A stretch of 64,000 nt of DNA from Lytechinus variegatus (taxonomy: Eukaryota; Echinodermata; Echinoidea; Temnopleuroida; Toxopneustidae): assembly GCF_018143015.1 (NCBI RefSeq), contig NC_054740.1, positions 46,617,422-46,681,421 of the forward strand, written 5' to 3'. A model generated the notes under the pieces. It was not told the DNA's origin and searched no databases. It saw only the letters and a program-made list of their open reading frames with translations. Positions within the stretch are counted from its first letter, which is position 1, and the number at the start of each line of letters is the position of its first letter. Below, one piece after another: positions 58,490 to 64,000 of the stretch. Both the position numbers and the translations under genes were made by a program.

Positions 58490-59290
58490 CAGCTCGCGCT
58501 TCGCGCTCGCATCATTTTGTTAGTGAAATAAGCAGGGTCTTATGTGAATTCCTACAAACAAGCCTTAGAAAGCCCCTCTTCAGGTCTGAATTTTCCAAAT
58601 TTTCAGCTCGCTCTTCGCGCTCACGGTATTTGATTCGTGAGATACGTATGATAATCATGATTACAATGACTTCAAAAAGTACTTCATGTGTTTAGATGTA
58701 ATTCTACAAAATCAGCAAGCGCTTGGCACTCGCATTAGATGACTATGGTGAGATATATCTTACTCTTAATTGATTCCTAAAAAACATAGTCCTTAAAATA
58801 TCCATGTTTGGGGAAAATATATGCAAAAGTTTCAGCTCGCATCATTTCGTTAGTGAAATACGTACGCTCTTAGGGAATTCCTACAAACAAGCCTATAAGA
58901 ATGCTCCTCTTCAGGTCTGAATTTCCTAAATTTTCAGCTCGCGCTTAGTGCAGTATGTGATAAGTAATATGCGTATGATAATCATGATTACAATGACTAC
59001 AAAAGGTGCTTCATGACTGTGTTTAGGTGTAATTCTAACAAAATCAGCAAAGGATGGCACTAGCATTACATAACTACGGTGCGATATTCATATTCTTAAT
59101 GGATTCTGAAATATATTCCTTAAAATTTCCCTGTATTGTATACAAAAAATTTAGCTCGCGCTTTGCGCTCGCATTCTTTGTTTAGCGAGAAAGTTACGTA
59201 TCATGATTACGAGAATTGCTTATAATGTCCCTTTTTAGCTCTGAATATCTAAAATTTTCAGCTCGCGCTTCGCGCTCGCATTATTTAATC
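58490..59290. repeat. Hairpin-word repeat array in the spacer
   Basis: AGCTCGCGCTTCGCGCTCGC or close variants near 58493, 58605, 58715, 58935, 59155 and 59260, separated by 80-220 bp of diverged AT-rich sequence. Some intervening stretches repeat each other (58520-58740 against 58845-59060), showing duplication of larger units. Confidence 0.75.
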
Positions 59291-59327
59291 AGTGAGATTA
59301 ATATCCGTTTAATGGCACTGCATACCC

Positions 59328-59672
59328 AGGACCAAAATCCAGTTGAAACCAATTAGAGCAAAACCAATTGAAACCAGTTGGCCAACTGGTTTCAATAGGG
59401 AAATTGGAACAACTGCATGGTTCCAATTGAAAACCAGTTGCCAACTGGTTCCAGTTAAAACCAATTGGGCAACTGGAACCAGTTGGCAATTGGTTTCTAT
59501 TGGTTTTCAATTGGTTCCAGTTGTTCCAATTTCCCTATTAAACCAGTTGCCTCCAATTGGAGGCAACTGGTTTCAATTGGTTCCAGTTGAAACCAATTGG
59601 AGGCAACTGGTTTTCAACTGGAACCAGTTGAAACCAGTTGGTTTCCAACTGGATCCAATTGGAACGTCCAGT
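59328..59672. repeat. CCAACTGG/CCAATTGG array, copy 2
   Basis: Same family and same CAGGACCAAAATCCA start as copy 1 (51590). Words such as GAAACCAATTGGAGGCAACT and inverses fill it. The open frames at 59298-59510 and 59343-59690 are repeat translation. Confidence 0.8.
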
Positions 59673-59689
59673 TGGAATGAACTTAATTA

Positions 59690-61187
59690 GTTACAAATTA
59701 ATTAGCATTTGCACTAACTATTGCTCATATGCCAACACAGAAGCAGTGTTGTTTGTCTATTAATACCAATGTAAAGGGCATTGATAAAATACAGACTTTC
59801 ATATGTATATATTTATATTGGAGTTCTTCAAATATATGTATTTTTATTTCATGTAATTTGGTAACAGTTAGTGGTGTACTAATTAGGTGATCTGTCAATT
59901 GACAGATCAACTTTTAATTTCGTACGAATTTTCTTTTTTATTTTGTTTTATTTTTCCACCCTTTTCTTGTGAGCGTAAAATCTCCAAATCTACATCATCA
60001 ATTATCTTCAAAATATCATCAGATATGGGGACTTATCATGTGATGTGTATAAAGCAAGTTCAAGGTCAAAAGGTCATCATGACGTCATTTAGACGCCATT
60101 TTGTAAATCACATTATCAATCATATCTTCATTATCAATTATCAAAAATTAACAATATTTACATCACATTAACTTCAGGTCAAGGGTCAACTGTCAATGTC
60201 ATCAAAGGTCATGTAAAGGTCACAACGTGCGCGTACGCGTGCGTCAAAAGTTTAAAATGCTCAAAATCACTTTTTGACCAAAAAGGAGTATGAATCAGGT
60301 CATTTTAAGCATTTCAAAAATTTGCGCGTGCGCACGGTTCCGCGCGCGTTTCCGCACATAACGGCACTATACAACATAGGATTACATTTTTTTTCATATC
60401 AATGCATCCGTAATATAATTCTGAACAATTTGATACCTTGATCAACCTTCTACGACAAGTAATAAAGGAATTAGCCTCCATCAAAGTTTACAGCACGCGC
60501 GCACGCGCGCGCGCGCGCACTAAACATTGACAATATATGTGCAAAAAAAAGCATGCCTATACAAAATTCATTATAGCTTTTAAAGTAAACTGTCTATTTA
60601 AAGTAGTCCGTTGACCCCCATTTTTTTTTCATATTCGAATAGAGTATGGATGGGAGATGTGATTTCATGTCGCATTTGACCCGAAATTTTATCATGACGT
60701 CATCAAAATGGCGTCGGAACTCAAAATTCCCATTTTGCTACTTATGACGTCATTATAACTATGCAAATTTGACTTTAACTCTGTAAATATTATTCAATTT
60801 TCGCTCAGTTTTCAATATGTTGTAGCTGAGGACACACTCTTTCTAATTTGCTGCCTTTATTTACTTTTAAAGGAATGGATCATCCTGAAAAATGGCAAGT
60901 TATAGAGGCATGTCATTTTCGCTCATTTTGTGTGCAATCTCTATGGGAAATGACTTTTTTCTCAAAACCGGATTTTACATTCCTCTATTTCGCGAGCCAT
61001 ATCTCCACTATTTGTTGGTTGTTTTCTTTGAGATTTGAGTATAATGTAACTGAGATTCTAAGCTATCGCTAAATTGTCTTTATTTTCCGATCAAAGACCA
61101 GGGTTATAACTTAATTCCACTTGCAAAATTGGATTAGAGATCCTCTTAATTTGCTTATGTGTAAAGAGTCCTTGGCAATATATGTCA
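59690..61187. other. Repeat-like spacer with AGGTCA words and CG-alternating runs
   Basis: No gene. It contains a perfect 20-bp palindrome (59889-59908), repeated AGGTCA words (60055-60235) and alternating purine-pyrimidine runs at 60225-60245, 60315-60355 and 60493-60520 with (CG)n cores. Confidence 0.5.
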
Positions 61188-64000
61188 AAGTGGTCAGTAT
61201 TTGATCTAAGACAGCACACTCACCTTTGACCTGTGACTCACTATATATAAAGTCTGCAATTTGGTACTAGCTCTCTCTCTCTCCCTCTCTGCCCTATCTC
61301 TTTGGGTTTTTTTTACATCATCACAAGACTTTCTGACACTTATCAAAGTTTTCTACTCTAGGAGGCACATGTTTTGAGAACGTCTTCAAATGACTACTTC
61401 TGTGGGCTGGTATCATCTCACCTGAAGCAAACTTCATACATTGTGTCTTCTACGTCATCTCATATTCAAGTCCGTACTACCCCTTTTCTCTGTCATATCA
61501 CCTAGAGAAAAATCCAAGATACCGTTTGTGCTAGCCAAATTAGGTTTGTAATAATATCTGTGCGATTTTGCGTATATTGTGTCAAGTATTGGGATCATAC
61601 AATAATTGAAACACCTTTGATATATTGGATGATTGTCTGTCGGTAAGTTGAGATTATTACCTTGGCTTATTACCATTTCATCATAATTATAACCAACCCC
61701 TGCTTCACCTCATTTCCTGAATTGCAAGAGCTATCAACATATTTTGGTTTTCATCATGATTATCATATTGATCTGAATTAATATGGTGGTCATATTCATG
61801 ATCAAGAGAATCAGAGACGTACAGATCACCTAATTCGTCCTCATGACGAATTAAAATTCTAGTTATCTTTAAATCTGTTTTAATTATAATCTATAACATT
61901 AATGAACATGGTTTTCACTCCTAAGTATTGGAAACATTTATCTGAAAAAAGTGTGGAACTTCAAATTAAAAAAAATTAAATAGATACATTGTAAATTATG
62001 ATGAATCTCATAAAACATTAATCTGTGCACACTGGCAGAGATAGACCGCGGGTCCGATAGACCACGGGCCCGATAGACCGCGGGTCCGATAGTCCGCGGT
62101 GTGTGTAAAATTATGATCAGGACAATATAGTGAAATCCATGTCATCAAGAGGTCAAAAGGCCATTGATACGAGTCCAAGGGGTTCTATAACGATGACCCA
62201 CAGGACAATCGCCCCCTGACATCTACTTCAAGGAAAATATTATCTCCATATTTTTATCGTCGGGGACTGTTACCCCCCCCCCCGGAAATATGCCCTCTAG
62301 AGCCTCGGAGTTAAGGCATTTTCACAATTATTATTTTCATAATTATCTGAGGTAATTGTCTGGAGAGTAAATTTCCGGGGGGGGGGGGGGGTTAACAGTC
62401 CCCGGCGGTAAAAAATATGCCTTTCGGGATAATATTTTCCTTGAAGTAGTTGTCAGGGGGTGATTGTTCTAATTGGGATTTCAGGATTTCAAGGGGAGGA
62501 AGGGGAAGCAAATTCGACCTGATGTTTGGCGCCCATGTGTACTTTTCGATAATGGCGCCCACTTCCTCCCGGCCAGGCTAACTTAAATTATCTTATAATC
62601 ACATTAAAGAAATAAAGACAAATTTTTAATGTGTTCTTGAAAAAAAATCATGAATACATAAATATCAAAATGTAGGGAGGACACAGGGGCGGTTCCAGCC
62701 TTCGCCTATAGGGGGGGGGGGGGATGGGGGTGGGCGGAAATTTGTTTCAACCATATTTTCCCCGATCGGCAGCTCGAACATAATTTTTGTTTGTTTCTTT
62801 GAAGGGCTAGTCCTCATTAGTCACTTCTTGGCTTTATTCATTATTCTTATAAATTAAAACATAACTCATAATCCTCATTTATATGATGCGAGCGCGAAGC
62901 GCGAGCTAATTTTGGGGGAAAGTTTATGTATTTTTTTTCCTAAAATTTGAACTGATTCTGGGCAATGTTTGTTATCCTGAAAAAGACATGTATGCAACTT
63001 AATAGTTACTACGAACGCAAAGCGCGAGGGGAAATGAACTGATGAAAAAGAAACATGTTAAAGTAGCATTTAACAATCAAATAATGCGAGCGCGAAGCGC
63101 GAGCTGAATCTTTTTGAAATTTTCACCCAAAGAAAGGAAATTCTAAGCACTTTTTTTTAACTGAAGCAGAATAGGTATATGAGTAAACAATTAAAGCAAG
63201 CGCGAAGTGCGAGCAGAAAATTTCTAGATTTAGTCCTATAATATTTACTGAACGAGACATTCTATTCATAATTTGTAAATTCTAAAAAAAATATGAGTAT
63301 TAATAATGCGAGCGCAAAGTGAGAGCAAAAAAAATATACGTTTTAAACTGGTACCTGTTAAGGACTGCATGCACTTAGCCATGAAGGCGTCACATATTTC
63401 AACAATCAAAAAATGCGAGCGCGAAGCGCAAGCTGAACATTTTTGAACTTTTTTAAAGAAAGAATGGAAATTTTCAATCAGTTTTTGTAATCATGAACAG
63501 GATAGCTATGTAATTTAACGATTGATGCGAGCGCGAAGCGCGAGCAGAAAAAAAATCGTGATTTAGACCTAAAAGTGGGCCACTCTGTTAATGTTTTGTA
63601 AATCATCAAAAGGATGAGTAATATGGGGTCTTCCTACATTAATAATGCGAGCACAAAATGCGTGCAGAAAAGTTTTTATATTGTGATCTGAAACTGGATA
63701 ATGATTTAAATCAGAGAACAAGTTGGGTATCTGAATAAACATGCGCGAGCGTGTTTCATATTTAGACCTAGAATCTAGGCATTCTAAATATAATTTTAAT
63801 CATGAAAATCATGAAACTTTGATAGTCCGATCTGAAAAAAGAGTCAATTTCAGCTTTATATTTCTAGCACTTTGTAGAAAAATTGTAAGGTGGATATGGA
63901 TTGCACTTAAAAAAGAGCTGATATTATTATTACTTTGAGTTTTGACATAGGACCGGGACATCCTTACGACATGCCATCATATGAAAATGATGACTATCTT
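61188..64000 (-). repeat. Right arm of the large inverted duplication (runs off the window)
   Basis: Reverse complement of 55060-57875, starting AAGTGGTCAGTATTTGATCT and carrying the same modules in reverse order, including the GACCGCGGGTCC words at 62039-62099 and the ORF at 61455-61676. The match continues to the last base, so its outer end is not visible. Confidence 0.9.

Noticed and set aside
53085..59275. Regularly recurring motif resembling a CRISPR array
   Set aside because: Spacing varies from ~70 to ~220 bp, copies are degenerate, flanks are themselves repeated, and the genome is eukaryotic.
1..64000. tRNA or rRNA genes
   Set aside because: No cloverleaf with A/B boxes and no rRNA-like block was recognised by eye on either strand; a covariance search would settle it.

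Overview
This is animal nuclear DNA of low GC content. It has split exons with GT/AG borders, L1/Tx1-type and CR1/L2-type LINEs, a Ty3/Gypsy-like LTR element, MITEs and many foldback repeats, and no prokaryotic gene organisation. A sea urchin or a related echinoderm fits best. The foldback transposons whose long inverted ends are built from short tandem repeats resemble the TU elements known from sea urchins. The species is inferred, not proven.

Layout. 1-2300: repeats, including a ~950-bp terminal-inverted-repeat (TIR) element whose second copy lies inverted at 47500-48460. 2497-8303: a 5'-truncated, decayed L1/Tx1-type LINE on the + strand, broken by a TU-like foldback (4544-7055) and a smaller insertion (about 7395-7955). 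This LINE stops mid-ORF at 8303, and the missing C-terminus (zinc-knuckle end, 3'UTR, poly-A) appears at 49053-49911. The 40.7 kb between is bounded by inverted arrays of an ACTGGTCCAGT-type palindrome, so it looks like one huge nested insertion. Inside it are a nearly full-length decayed CR1/L2-group LINE (8935-13165, - strand); a pair of inverted arrays of the AP-1-like heptamer TGAGTCA (13187-13738 and 28938-29160); and, between those arrays, a young non-autonomous LTR retrotransposon (14626-19850) and a - strand split gene or pseudogene (exons between 27121 and 21117). Further right come a tandem dimer (29766-30540), inverted GCCGGAG/GCCAGAG arrays (31979-40600), weak candidate exons, several MITEs, and an L1-type ORF1 remnant (46533-47412, - strand).

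50661-64000 is almost pure repeat: nested foldbacks with ACGTACGT, CCAATTGG and GACCGCGGGTCC units, dispersed copies of a GC-rich hairpin motif, a 500-bp homopurine tract, and a 2.8-kb near-identical inverted duplication (55060-57875 against 61188 to the window end).

The best-supported intact unit is the LTR element. Its two 863-bp LTRs differ at about 3 positions, and it has a 4-bp target duplication, a primer-binding site, a polypurine tract, gag with a CCHC knuckle, and a canonical -1 slippery heptamer directly at the gag stop leading into a retropepsin frame. It has no reverse transcriptase or integrase and depends on a helper. The most unusual property of the window is that unrelated-looking arrays repeatedly use short palindromes as their unit and are arranged as inverted pairs at element ends.
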